From Hofstenia miamia (Eukaryota > Xenacoelomorpha > Acoela), in NCBI GenBank assembly GCA_004352715.1, contig SCFE01000042.1:1495386-1541348 (forward strand): a stretch of DNA of 45,963 nt, given 5' to 3'. The notes below the pieces were generated by a model. It was given only the letters and a program-made list of their open reading frames with translations, had not been told where the DNA came from and made no database searches. Position numbers and translations under genes: made by a program. This document shows positions 11,137-22,300 of the stretch, in pieces (the stretch's first letter is position 1; each line of letters begins with the position of its first letter).

Positions 11137-11862
11137 CCTTGGTTCAAAAAAAATGGCCGCGGCAATATTTTTGAAAAATGCGTATAGCTCGAAAGCGGCA
11201 AATTTTGGCGAAATGTGGCAAAAATAAAAAAGTTAGCACGTTGAACAGACTTTGTCGCCGTGTGAATCAATTGACAGATACTTAGCTGGTGAAAATGCTA
11301 CACATCATTCTTCAACACAAAATTTTGAAATGCAAGCGAAACGCGATTTACTTGAATTTCTCTATGTCAACGACTCCACCAACCGTGAATATCTGTCGAA
11401 ACGGGTGAAAATGCCACCTCGTAGTTTCCGACGTAACATGAAAATCTTGGAAGAAAGGGGAACCTTGGAAAGAAAGAAAGGAAGCGGCCGACCTCTCCAA
11501 ATTTCTGGCAATGAGAAAAAACGCTTATGTCAAATTGCGCTTAAATGTCCGTCGGCATCAACTCAAAATGTCTGTGATTGTTATAACGAGTTAGCTGGGA
11601 CATACGTCAGTAAATGCACAGTTTTCCAAACTCTGAAATCTCAACATGTAATTTTGCCAGCGGTAAGAAAAAATTTGATGGGTTCTATCCCGACGCGTTT
11701 GGGCCAGTGTCTTGAAAACGAAGGAAAATTTGTGGGGAAATGGACTGGGACTGAATAGGCAAAACAAAGACGCAACAGACTCATATTTTCTTATATTATT
11801 TTGTTTGTTCAATGCTTAGAAAAATCTATTATTTCAGCGGCCACTTTTTTATTGAACCAAGG
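11137..11862 (+). mobile_element. Tc1-like element, internally deleted
   Basis: Inverted repeats of about 27 bp: ccttggttcaaaaaaaatgg at the left and the reverse complement ccttggttcaataaaaaagt at the right, both running on into ggccgc. TA at 11135-11136 and 11863-11864 is the target duplication. The 726-bp element holds only the N-terminal DNA-binding half of a transposase and no DDE catalytic half, so it is non-autonomous. It interrupts the older minus-strand transposase remnant. Confidence 0.9.
11330..11758 (+). CDS. Tc1-like transposase DNA-binding domain, truncated
   Basis: The frame opens at 11252 with TTG; the first ATG, at 11330, starts MQAKRDLLEFLYVNDSTNRE. The middle, VKMPPRSFRRNMKILEERGT followed by LERKKGSGRPLQIS, is a helix-turn-helix ending in the GRP(R/L) hook between the paired-like subdomains of Tc1 transposases, and ECP-like LKCPSASTQNV follows as the second subdomain. 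After about residue 125 similarity fades and the frame stops at 11758; no DDE motif follows. A protein of this kind could bind the terminal repeats but not cut DNA. The intact frame across 140 codons suggests a fairly young copy. Confidence 0.7.
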   Translation: MQAKRDLLEFLYVNDSTNREYLSKRVKMPPRSFRRNMKILEERGTLERKKGSGRPLQISGNEKKRLCQIALKCPSASTQNVCDCYNELAGTYVSKCTVFQTLKSQHVILPAVRKNLMGSIPTRLGQCLENEGKFVGKWTGTE

Positions 11863-12288
11863 TATACATCTTGTTAGGCAGAATTTTTCTTGTTCACAAT
11901 TTATGAAAAATGCATATGCATGAGTAACAAATTTAAAGATGTTGTCAATTGAATATGATAAGCGTCCTCTGTTCATTTCCTGCCAAAATGAAGTGTATTT
12001 ACGTAATTCTAATTCTAGCGGCATATCAGCTTTTAATGTATTGCATTAAAGGCCAAATAACCCAATCTTCCAAAACATCTAACAGAGATAGTTCATTGTT
12101 ATCCCAAGGGCTAAAGCATAAGTTGCATGAATGGTTCGCACTCTTGCCAATATCATGTTCGAAATTGAGATCAAGCAAAAATTTCGCATTGCCAATGTTA
12201 TGGGCGTGCATAATTTGCTCATGGGTGATATAATAGCATCCATCACAACTTTGTCGAAAGTAACCAAACTTTTCGTCTAAGTCATTGG

Positions 12289-12765
12289 CAGAGCTGACCA
12301 TAGATAGAAATACTATTATAGACTATTATAGAATTACTATATATACAAATCTATAATGAAAAAATAATTTTATTATAGATTTAATATTATAGAAAGCTAT
12401 ATTCACTATTATTGTCTTAAATTTATAGAGTTAAATTAACATTACATGTACATGGCCTTTTCTCATTCGAGTTGCTCAGTTTAATTTGGGAATTCTGCCT
12501 TCCCCGCAGCTGCAGAACGCGTTTTTTCGAAAACGGGATTTCTGACAATGTCAAGAAGATGTAGAATTCTCTCCGATACTTTGAAAACTCGATTAATTGT
12601 GCAGTGCAAATCAACTATTTTCGAAATTATATTTTGAAAAGATCTTGATTATAGCTTTTTCAGAGAAAATATAAAATTAAAGTCCATAATAGTTTATTAT
12701 AATCATGCCACCGATAGATTTTTCTATAATAACATCTATAATAAACTATTATAGGGTAATCTCTG
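12289..12765. mobile_element. hAT MITE with perfect 8-bp target duplication
   Basis: Ends are cagagctgaccata (left) and reverse complement cagagattaccctat (right). The 8-bp duplication gtcattgg is perfect, at 12281-12288 and 12766-12773. Both subterminal regions are packed with ctattatag/ctataata motifs in inverted orientation (12310-12350 and 12680-12755). No coding capacity. Confidence 0.92.
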
Positions 12766-13152
12766 GTCATTGGTTATGAGCGTTAATAAAGAATGCATAC
12801 TGAGCGATCTTCATTAGATTTAAAAACGATAAAAACACCATATTATTGATAGAGTTACATTATTAGCCCCACGCACCCCCATGAATGAAAAAAAGGCTAA
12901 ATTTCATCACCAACCCATCCCATCCTACGAGGATCCCCATGGGGTCTCACGAATACCCACCCGACTGGGCAACCTTGATAAATGCACATCAAACAGAACA
13001 AGAAAGTGAGAACAGCAATAATTCGAAAGATTGGAGAAAACAGTGAGGGTTTAGAATAATTTGATATCGAAATGCATACAATCTATTTCCATTATCATGA
13101 TTTGCGACAAAAAAATTCACAAAATATCCTAAAATTTTAACATTAAAGAGAG

Positions 13153-13220
13153 CAGTGGCGAGGCTAAGAAGGAATTAGGGAGGCTATAGCCCTCTGCTAA
13201 ACGCAAAATAGCCGCCCCCA
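13153..13220 (+). mobile_element. Single hAT-like terminus
   Basis: The sequence cagtggcgaggctaagaagg followed by gggaggctatagccctc is typical of hAT ends of the CAGTGGCGTAG...GGGGGC type. No matching inverted end with an aaagagag-like duplication was found before the gap at 14241, so the partner may be lost or hidden in the gap. Confidence 0.4.
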
Positions 13221-13721
13221 TAAACTAGAGGGATTTTTGAAAATGTTTTATGATCATAAAAAATTTTTTAAGCACTTGTAGTTCAAAAACTACTAAAGCT
13301 ATGTTCAATGTGAAACTACACGTGACCTCTGACTTTGCGCAAAGCACCCCTTCATGGGTTTGGGATATCGTTGCACGTATCAAGATACACTCAAAGTTCA
13401 TTTATCAACTTAAGCCACAGCACTACAATTTAACAGAAGTTTTCAACATTGCGTTAAAGCATGTTCCCCAATAGACTTGCCATGTCTCACGGATTTTCAA
13501 ATTTACTAATAATTTTGGAGCAAATTCTTTGTAAAAGTGGAAAAAACGGTTTGTTCATTGAAATGGACGATTAGGCACTCTAAACATAAAAATAAGCTTA
13601 CAATTATAACTGCATTGGTTTTGTAAATAATAGGATAAACGTACTGGTTTTTCAAGCATAGAATATATACTTGAGAAATCATTGCGTTTATGTACCAATA
13701 ATTATATTTATTCTCAAATTG

Positions 13722-13744
13722 ATATATATATATATATATATATA
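13722..13744. repeat. (TA)n microsatellite
   Basis: About 11 TA units immediately 5' of the LINE fragment. Confidence 0.93.
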
Positions 13745-14240
13745 GCTAAAGACATAAGTCTAAGAGTTTCCGACGGTATATCATCAATCCAAAACAGCAA
13801 ATCAGTAAAGTACTTAGGGGTGGAAATAGATCAACACTTCTGTTATAACGACTTCATAAACACCAAGATTCGTAAGATTGCGTTTGGAATACAGTATCTA
13901 AAACAAATAAAACGGTTTAAGCAGAGTAAAGATTTAATCAACGCTTTTGTAATTAGTCAATATACATATGCTTGCATTCTTTTAAGCAATATTAAGACAG
14001 TTGATCATGAGCGTATAAATAGATTGTTTAACTGGTCAATCTGTGTCATGTTTTCCATTAGTAAACATCAAGTTAGTAAAAAACTGCAAACATTAACATT
14101 GTTTCGTCCATTTACTATAACCAAGTACAACAGCTTAGTACACATGTTTAAGCAGTTGAAAACAAGTGGTAGGGCACTAATCAAGAAATTTGTAAAATAT
14201 AATCACCGTGCTAACATGTGCATAAACAATATACATCCAA
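13745..14240 (+). pseudogene. Non-LTR retrotransposon (LINE) RT C-terminal part, cut by assembly gap
   Basis: The translation contains KSVKYLGVEIDQHFCYNDFI, matching the K-x-LG-V-x-ID-x-x-L-x-(W/F)-x-x-H/F-I motif that follows the RT palm in Jockey/CR1/RTE-type LINEs, then LINAFVISQYTYACILLSNI (the thumb YxSLIxSxLxY pattern) and INRLFNWSICVMF. It runs without stop into the N gap at 14241. The longer frames reported across the gap are artefacts of N. No endonuclease or palm is seen upstream, so the copy is 5'-truncated next to the TA tract. Confidence 0.85.
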
Positions 14241-14891
14241 NNNNNNNNNNNNNNNNNNNNNNNNNNNNNNNNNNNNNNNNNNNNNNNNNNNNNNNNNNNN
14301 NNNNNNNNNNNNNNNNNNNNNNNNNNNNNNNNNNNNNNNNNNNNNNNNNNNNNNNNNNNNNNNNNNNNNNNNNNNNNNNNNNNNNNNNNNNNNNNNNNNN
14401 NNNNNNNNNNNNNNNNNNNNNNNNNNNNNNNNNNNNNNNNNNNNNNNNNNNNNNNNNNNNNNNNNNNNNNNNNNNNNNNNNNNNNNNNNNNNNNNNNNNN
14501 NNNNNNNNNNNNNNNNNNNNNNNNNNNNNNNNNNNNNNNNNNNNNNNNNNNNNNNNNNNNNNNNNNNNNNNNNNNNNNNNNNNNNNNNNNNNNNNNNNNN
14601 NNNNNNNNNNNNNNNNNNNNNNNNNNNNNNNNNNNNNNNNNNNNNNNNNNNNNNNNNNNNNNNNNNNNNNNNNNNNNNNNNNNNNNNNNNNNNNNNNNNN
14701 NNNNNNNNNNNNNNNNNNNNNNNNNNNNNNNNNNNNNNNNNNNNNNNNNNNNNNNNNNNNNNNNNNNNNNNNNNNNNNNNNNNNNNNNNNNNNNNNNNNN
14801 NNNNNNNNNNNNNNNNNNNNNNNNNNNNNNNNNNNNNNNNNNNNNNNNNNNNNNNNNNNNNNNNNNNNNNNNNNNNNNNNNNNNNNNNNNN
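14241..14891. other. Assembly gap (651 N)
   Basis: Unsequenced. Every frame that crosses it is meaningless. Confidence 1.
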
Positions 14892-15595
14892 CTTGTTGCC
14901 CTGGTTGCTTTGATCAGCATTTATAGGGCAAATAACAAGTATAATACATGCCTTTAATTTTTTTATATATTTTTGTGCAATTTCTGCACATGCTGACTTC
15001 CTCAATATATTACCCTATAACCTTTATATTCCTTTGGATATACTGTTGTAAATATTTTTTTCTCAATCTTAAGTTGATATAAAATAAATGCAGTATTATT
15101 TTTAATTAATTGTTATTGTATTTCATCATCTAACAATGATAATAAAATTAATTTTTTTAAAAATTAAATTAATTAATAGTTTTTAATTTAAAAAAAAAAT
15201 AATTATGTGAAAAAAAGATTAATTTTATTATCAAGGTATTCCTTAGTTTATCAGCTTTCAGAAAATATATAGGTTTATATACTTTAAACCAGAAAATATG
15301 TAGTTATTCATAAATATCTAGGTCATAGTAGGCACACGAAATTTCATCTAAAAATCCTGTCGCAGTTTACGGAAAACTCACCCGCAGTTTACGTGTTAAA
15401 CAAATACATAAATTCTTACATAATAATAAGTCAATTTTTTAAAGCAACTACTTCACTAAATAATAATATCAGTAATAAATTTCGATATATTATAGTGGTT
15501 GATCCCTGTCATAAGCTAAGAGTTTTCATAAAATAAAGAAACATCTCTCAACTGCAATCGACGTTGCTTGACATTTCGATTAAATGTCCATCCCA

Positions 15596-15730
15596 GTATT
15601 TTCTAATCATGAGTTGACATAGGCGATTATTTCACAGGTATCATTTCCTAGATCAAGGGTGGGAGTAATAACAATATCTGGTGGAATTTCGACGATGTCA
15701 AACATTGAACAACTTTTATTTTTTAAGATG
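15596..15730 (-). other. Short coding-like scrap, unidentified
   Basis: The minus strand reads SMFDIVEIPPDIVITPTLD and ends in a TGA about 16 residues later. The EIPPD block is reminiscent of the acidic N-terminal region of piggyBac-derived transposases, but it is too short to assign. Listed only because its composition is more protein-like than its surroundings. Confidence 0.2.
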
Positions 15731-15939
15731 AGCAGCCTTAGTTGAAGCAATTAGAATTTCAACCCTCATATATTTTGCCTAAATGCGCATGGCACAGTTC
15801 TGCAACAAGTGTGCCTTGCAAAATAAATGAAATAATAAAGTATATAGTTCCTTTAAAATATTTTCACCTTCCAGCATACATAGCCAGTCCTAGAAATGCA
15901 TCGGGGTTAGGCCAGGAAAGACACTATTTGAAATTGAGT

Positions 15940-15965
15940 GTATATATATATATATATATATATAT
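15940..15965. repeat. (TA)n microsatellite
   Basis: About 13 TA units. Confidence 0.93.
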
Positions 15966-16757
15966 TTACTTCAATTATTAAATCAGTCACAATTCAGTAT
16001 TAATTCTTAGATTTTTTTCTAAAATTAATGAAAGTATGCCAAAATATTACTTTTATAACATTTCAACCACAAATATTACCGTATTTTTTCAAAAAATAGG
16101 ACTTTTTATGACTTTATAACTTCCTATTTAATTGCACCCCAGGTCTGAAAACATCAAAATTTTAAGCAGACTGCAAAATAAATCAACAGAAAAAAATATG
16201 AATTTTATGAATTTTGGTTGCCCTAATTAAAAATGAAGAAAAATCTCATTTCTCAATAAATATCGACCTCTTATGAATGAAACTAAATAAATATTAAATA
16301 CACTACGTCGTCATATGACAGAAAACTTGTTTTGCTGCATAACACCTTCAATATCATGGATAAAGCATAGCTTTTTCCTCGAAAATTCCATTTTAAACAA
16401 ATTTTATCTCAGAATATGTTATTCGGTAAAATCTGGTAAACAAGTTAAATTTTATCAGAGACCGGATTTCGGCACATCCCTAGTTTTTACTTATCAAGGC
16501 ATTGTCTGCCAAATTATGACTAAGGATAACACAATGAAATTTTATTCTATAATATGAGCTTAATGGAGTTTGAATCACTCCACAATATAGGGTGAATATT
16601 TATAAATATTTAAATTTAATTCCGTGAAATCAGGCATGCATTAGGAAATCCTTGATGAAATTTGTGCCTTGCTTATAAGAGCGAACTGTGCTGGGTTAGT
16701 GGATTTCCTTGACATTAGTAATTAGTTTCTTGTAGCCAAACAATAAACAATAGTTTT

Positions 16758-16836
16758 GTTGATATGATTTGATATCAATTGATATCAATTATCAATGACC
16801 TATTAATTTGATTTGATATGAAATTCTCATATCAAC
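16758..16836. repeat. Palindromic GATATCAA-rich repeat
   Basis: gttgatatga at 16758-16767 is inverted as tcatatcaac at 16827-16836, with several gatatcaatt units between. The right side continues into ggtatccctg, which read on the minus strand (cagggataccg) looks like a hAT end, but no partner end or 8-bp duplication was found. Confidence 0.45.
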
Positions 16837-19105
16837 GGTATCCCTGATTCATTCGCAATTAAATATATTTGTTTACCCCTTTTTTTTAAAAAAAGAATCA
16901 ATGCAATCAATTTTTTAGATGACTTAATAAATTTTCACTTAAATATTGAGATTTAAGTACAGAATGTCTTACATTTTTGCTGTGATATATTTTTATAGAA
17001 CATCGTTTTCTCAAAAAACTAAAAAAGTTGTTTTGACAGACAGAGTTTGGTGACGTAACCTGCTAGTTAATTGGCAATCAGTAAATCTAACTACGGATCA
17101 TATATAGCTGGTGTTAAAATGTCTATTTTTTCAAAAAAAAACTCTTTATAATTTCAGTTTCTTAAATTTTCTTAAAAAAATAGTACATATAGTTTATATG
17201 CTTTCCATTGATATATCGACAAAAAATTTTTCGCTTAGCTTCTTACGATTCTACGAAAAATATTATTTTAAAATTAAACGGTATTATTAAACCTGATTAT
17301 TTTAACAATCCAACATATGAATAGTAAATGTTGATGTTACAAAATTTCAGCGTTGAAATATTTCTTGTTTGCCTTGAAGCATAACTTAAAATTCTCAAGC
17401 AGTCAAAATAACGACTTTGGCTTGTCTGATTTTATAATGAAGTAGATATCAGTGGCAGAGAGCTCTGCTAATATGCAAAAAACTCAATCTAAATAAAGAA
17501 CCTTATTTTTGCGGTAATTTTTCAAAGTATAATTTATCATGCGGGACTAAGCAGGTGTAGTTGCTATATTAAGTATGACGCAAACGATACAACTTTTGTT
17601 GCTAACCCAATTAAGATAGGAAACCACATTGGATGGATTTAAATTATTTCAAAATATCCTATCAAATTGCGCTCCCTAATAGGTTAAGTTGTATAGTTGC
17701 CTTAGTAAAAAATCTCGAGAGTCTGTAAATGTGTAATTCAAACTATATAGATCGGTATTACTGATATAAGTACATGGAAGTAAAATTATATTGCAAAATA
17801 ATTCTAATATATTTATATATAAATGGAATTGCAAGCATTTTGGACTAAGTATGCAATTCTGGTGCAACTTTATTATAAGCATTTGAAGAAAATTTATTAT
17901 TATAGTTTTGTTTGTTATATTTTTTGGTGTAACTTCCAAATTGTGTGTTCAATTTTGAATATCTAAAATATATTGTTCAATGTGAAATAAACATTTTATT
18001 TCAATGATAATGTTTGCATGTATTTTTAGTCTTGTTTTAGGTATACGAAACATTTAAAAATAGTTTTATCGTTGCTATTTCGTTAAGTCATCCATCAGCA
18101 TATAATTCATAATACAATTATTAACATTATGCATCACAAACAACATACAATAACGCATTATCCCTAATTGTAGTAAAAAATCTTGGTTATCAAACTAAAT
18201 AATATCTTAAAAAAGCTTTGAAGGAATATTATTTGCAGCGTTGCAATGGGGTCATTTTGGATTCGATATTAAGAAAAGGGAAAAATTTTATTTGTGCTTA
18301 GCCATAGTAGAATTATGCTAAGAAATATTCCTCAAACAAAACTTCAGTCACCTAAATTGTGAATTTTAATAAAATAATTTACATTTGTACAGAAAGATAT
18401 CATATTAAATTTCACATAATGTTAAATAACAAATAAATTGTATCTGAAAAATTATACTAAAATATAAACGTGAACAAATTGCAAATGAGTTCTTCAAAAT
18501 CATGTTAAGCTGTCAATTAGTAACCAATTACTAGTATTTAAAAGTAGGAATCAAATATATTGAAAGTTCAAAACAATTACTTAAATTTTAAAGCAATCCA
18601 ACTATGTAATTAGACAATTTAAAACTCAACATGAATTGATAAATCTTAAAACATAATTTAAAGTTCACCACACTTATACTCAATCTTCAAGTTTAGAAAA
18701 TACAAAAGTGTAAGAAAAAATAGCATGTTGTGCATACATTTTCTTGGTTAAAGATTTCTATTGTGAAACAAATGCATTTAGAAGGCTAGCAGCCATTCTT
18801 TAAAAGATCAATAATATTAGTTTATATAATATTTGCAATGGAAAAACCCTACTTAATAGCTGATATCATTTTATATGCCAATGCTGAATCAATTTTTCAC
18901 TTAAAAAGCAGTTTTATACTTTCTTAAAATTTGCCATTCAAAGGGAAAGGTACCATTATTTTTATAATGTTCGTTCATTTTAATGAACACGCTTATAGAT
19001 TTCAAAGAAATCCTTTTAAACTTTACTTTATAAGAGTATGATTTTTTCTCCAGAAATTTATGCATGTTTATTTTTCTGCTAATAAGAATAGTTTTGGAAA
19101 TTTAC

Positions 19106-19339
19106 CATAGCCTTTAGCATCGTGGCCAATGTCAATACTTCTGAGCTTCCCCACTGATATTGATTGGAAGTAAAATCTATCCATTTGAGCTGGAACAAAT
19201 TTACTCTCATTGTTCAATGATCTTTTAAGAACACGTGAGCCAGTTTCACCCAAATCACCATACATTCTGATGTATACTGATCCCAAGGTTTGCGCACCAC
19301 CTTTATCACCAGTATATGTTTCAACAGTATAGAACGTAA
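19106..19339 (-). CDS. PLAT gene exon H (fused first half and start of second half)
   Basis: Acceptor tttctttag, donor GTAAAT. Encodes YTVETYTGDKGGAQTLGSVY, GDLGETGSRVLKRS and then runs without an intron through MDRFYFQSISVGKLRSIDIG and HDAKGYG. In the other domains an intron separates these two parts. It starts and ends in phase 1. The following exon, expected to begin with a GWxL motif, was not found. Confidence 0.88.
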
Positions 19340-22300
19340 CTAAAGAAATTCATAAAGCAAACATCCAAAATAAACTGCATAATAATTCCTAAACAATATC
19401 GGGCATTATTAATCGCGCATTCCACTACGACAATATACATACGGTAGCATACTACAGAACCATCTTCTTCATTAAAAAATGGAGGGTATTTTCGGGTTTT
19501 TTAAGACATGTTAAACTTTGCAGAAAACAATTTGATCACGAACAATGAAGCATATAGCAAGAGGATTAGGAAATTACCTCACAGCAGAACGTTAAATGAA
19601 TTTTTCACAAGAAGTTGATATAAAACCTATTACTTAAAATACACTTTAGAAAATCAAAACTCTAAATATTACGTGGATTATTTTAATGCGAAGCTTGTCT
19701 AACGAAAGTATTACTTTAATTTTTATTAATGCATAAATGAAGATATCTTATAGTACAAAGAACTTAATTAGATGAAGCACCTACCAGGAAAAGCAGGTTT
19801 GTCTGGATACACAGCTGTCATTTCGCAAACCAAATCTCCTTGAATTGAGATATCGTCAGTAATCCAGCAATGTGGAAAGAATCTTAATTCATCAAGTGTG
19901 TTTCTGTTCTTCATTTTAATCTTTTCGACAAACCACGATGGATCATCACCTGACACATCATGTGTCAATCGAACTTTTCGTAATTCTTTCCAAGGAGGAG
20001 TTTTTATCTAAATAATTATTAAAATGAATTGTGCATTAAAATATTTAACTCCTATCTACAGAACAAATCAATGATATACCACAAAATGATCTTGAGATCC
20101 TGATTGAAAAGGGACTTGTTGAATATCATCATCAAAATTCAATGGAATATCCTCTTTTAGGTTATCTGCGGCAAAGAGGGAAATGAAGACCTTGGCATCT
20201 GTTCCATTATCTGGTTCAGCTCCAGTCCAAATCCAAACATCCCAAGTGTGCTCTTTATCTTTACTTTCTTCGACATTAGCTTTTGAATAAATCACTCTTT
20301 TTTCACCTAAGATTGAATACCGTAAAACTATTAATGAAGTAGAGAAATATGATTAAATCATATTTGATTTTATCATTGATATTGTACAATTGAAATTAAT
20401 CATGAAAGCTGAATGTTTATTGTACATTTATCTAGTGTAGAATTATAATTATGGGATGTCTAGTTGATAGAGATTCTAACGTTGCTGAAACTCAAATTTT
20501 TAAGGTAAAATATGGGTGCCTTTATATTTCATGCAAAGGGCGCATATTTTGATCTTACGTCATCTGTGTGTTTAGAATGCAAAAAATCTGAAATACACGG
20601 AACGCAATAGCATTTTTGAAAAAACAGTTAATTGTGAAACATCTCAATGCAGGAAATTTTTACAAGCTCAGTTATCCAAAAAAACAAAATTAAATATGAC
20701 GAAATGGAGAAATTTTAGTAAACTCATCGTAAGGGAAGCAACATTTTCAAATGTTTGTACCACCCAGACGGCAATGCCTACTTCTACTCAGTTTCACTTC
20801 GAAACTTATCAAGGATTGAATTTCGGGCAATACAGAATCTTTATATGCAGCATGCGGTATAAATTCCAATTGATATATCTTTTGAAATAGGCCTAAATAC
20901 AATTATCTTGCTAGTGCTTAATAAATTTTATTAAAAGATTGCATTATTTCTAAATATTTTCTTTTTGTAAATAGGTTGGTATTTATTTCACAAAAAATGT
21001 AATTTTTGAATTTTCTATTCTATTTGATAAAAAAATTTTTATCGAGTCAGGTTTTATAATTATAAATATATGATACGTTTTGCATACTTGTCAATGGAAG
21101 TTCTCTTTGAAGTAAGCCATCGCCCATTCCTTTATCCATCCATTGATTGCAATCAAATGTGTAGTCATTTACGCCATTATTGCCTTCTCTTACCATAGCT
21201 TTCAAAACAAGCCAACCAGCAAGCTTTCGATCACTGTCGTGTCCAATCACAAGCGTATGAGGTTTCCCAACATAAACGGCTTCTACAATGAATGTATCGA
21301 CCTATATATTCGTTATTCTCAATGGGGCAATACGAAACCTTAATTTTTCCCAAATGACAAAAGGCAATCTCATAGTTATATACAATGTAAATACTAGACT
21401 AATACGCAATGCATCGCTAAAATTTCCTACTTTGCAATTTGTAAGATAACTTGTAGAAATGAAAAATATGTAAACTTACGGAACCAGGTTTGAATTTGCG
21501 AGTTCTATTGATAGATCTGACAAGAAATCTGTCTCCAGTGTCACCCAAATCACCCACTAAATTTATAAAGGGTTTTCCACTGAAGCCAGCACTGCGTTCT
21601 CCACCAGTCCAAATTTTAAAAATATAGTTGATAACTAAATAATTTTTAGTCGAAGTAGAATTTAGATATATTAATCTCATACTTGGCAATGGCTCTCTTC
21701 CCGGAAGTAATGCTGGAAGCTCACGGAATATTTCACCATCTTCTTTATCTTTGGCGAGCCATCGCATGCAATCAAAACATATTTCCTCTTTAGAATGAGC
21801 GTCCTGCATAACAATCCGATCCAAGTGCCAGCCCTGCTCATCTCCTGAGTTGTCATGAAATATCTGAAGTTTTATTACTTGTCCAACATCGCCAACAAAA
21901 ATCTAAGTGTGTCTTAAAGTTTCAAAATTTATATAAATTCAAAATTTTGAATGATCCTAAGAGAATCGAGTACAAAATAACGGTCATTGTTAACTTAGAA
22001 TTCAAATAAATTTATAAAATATTCAAAATGAAAAAAAGATATTAATAGAATAGAGTATACCATGAATTCATTAGTGACTCCTTTTTCAAAGAATCCTTTA
22101 TCTGCTCTTCCCGTTGCAAGAAGAATTGTATCGGAAGTGCTCTTATCGCCAACTACCACAATATAAACCTTTGAATTAGTTGCAGCCAAAGGAAAAGAGC
22201 TTGTTGTTACACTCACTTTCCAAATGCCTTCTAAAATTTTGTTTTATGTACTTCACAATGTAAATTTTTAATAATTACATTGAACTGCCTATTCCTTAAT

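Larger units (their letters stand above)
10972..12850 (-). pseudogene. DNA-transposon transposase C-terminal remnant, possibly P/THAP-like, split by two insertions
   Basis: Three minus-strand pieces belong together: about 12766-12850, 11865-12288 and 10972-11136. The Tc1-like element (11137-11862) and the hAT MITE (12289-12765) separate them. Taking the Tc1 element out at its TA duplication, the frame ending CEQEKFCLTRCI continues through IISLLNQLHIIMRED for about 50 more codons to a TAA at 10972-10974. Recognisable stretches are NDLDEKFGYFRQ and FWQEMNRGRLSYSIDNIF, which resemble the LExxFGxIR and RGGLxxPSxxI patterns of P-element/THAP9-type C termini. One frame change lies near 12025. The family call is tentative; the transposase-remnant call is firmer. 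Confidence 0.55.
14892..19105. other. AT-rich non-coding stretch downstream of the PLAT gene exons
   Basis: No supported complete gene and no further PLAT exon recognised, although exon H ends with an open splice donor, so the next exon should lie here, in the gap, or further left. Listed separately: a small coding-like scrap at 15596-15730, a TA tract and an inverted repeat at 16758-16836. Confidence 0.5.

Noticed and set aside
12079-12267. Second minus-strand frame within 12026-12301
   Set aside because: Alternative frame of the transposase remnant.
12870-12975. GC-richer stretch that, read on the minus strand, starts caaggttgcccagtcggg like a hAT end
   Set aside because: No partner end and no 8-bp duplication could be found.
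13682-15005. Long open frames (231-414 codons) on both strands across 14241-14891
   Set aside because: They consist mainly of N; only the plus-strand part up to 14240 is real sequence (LINE RT).
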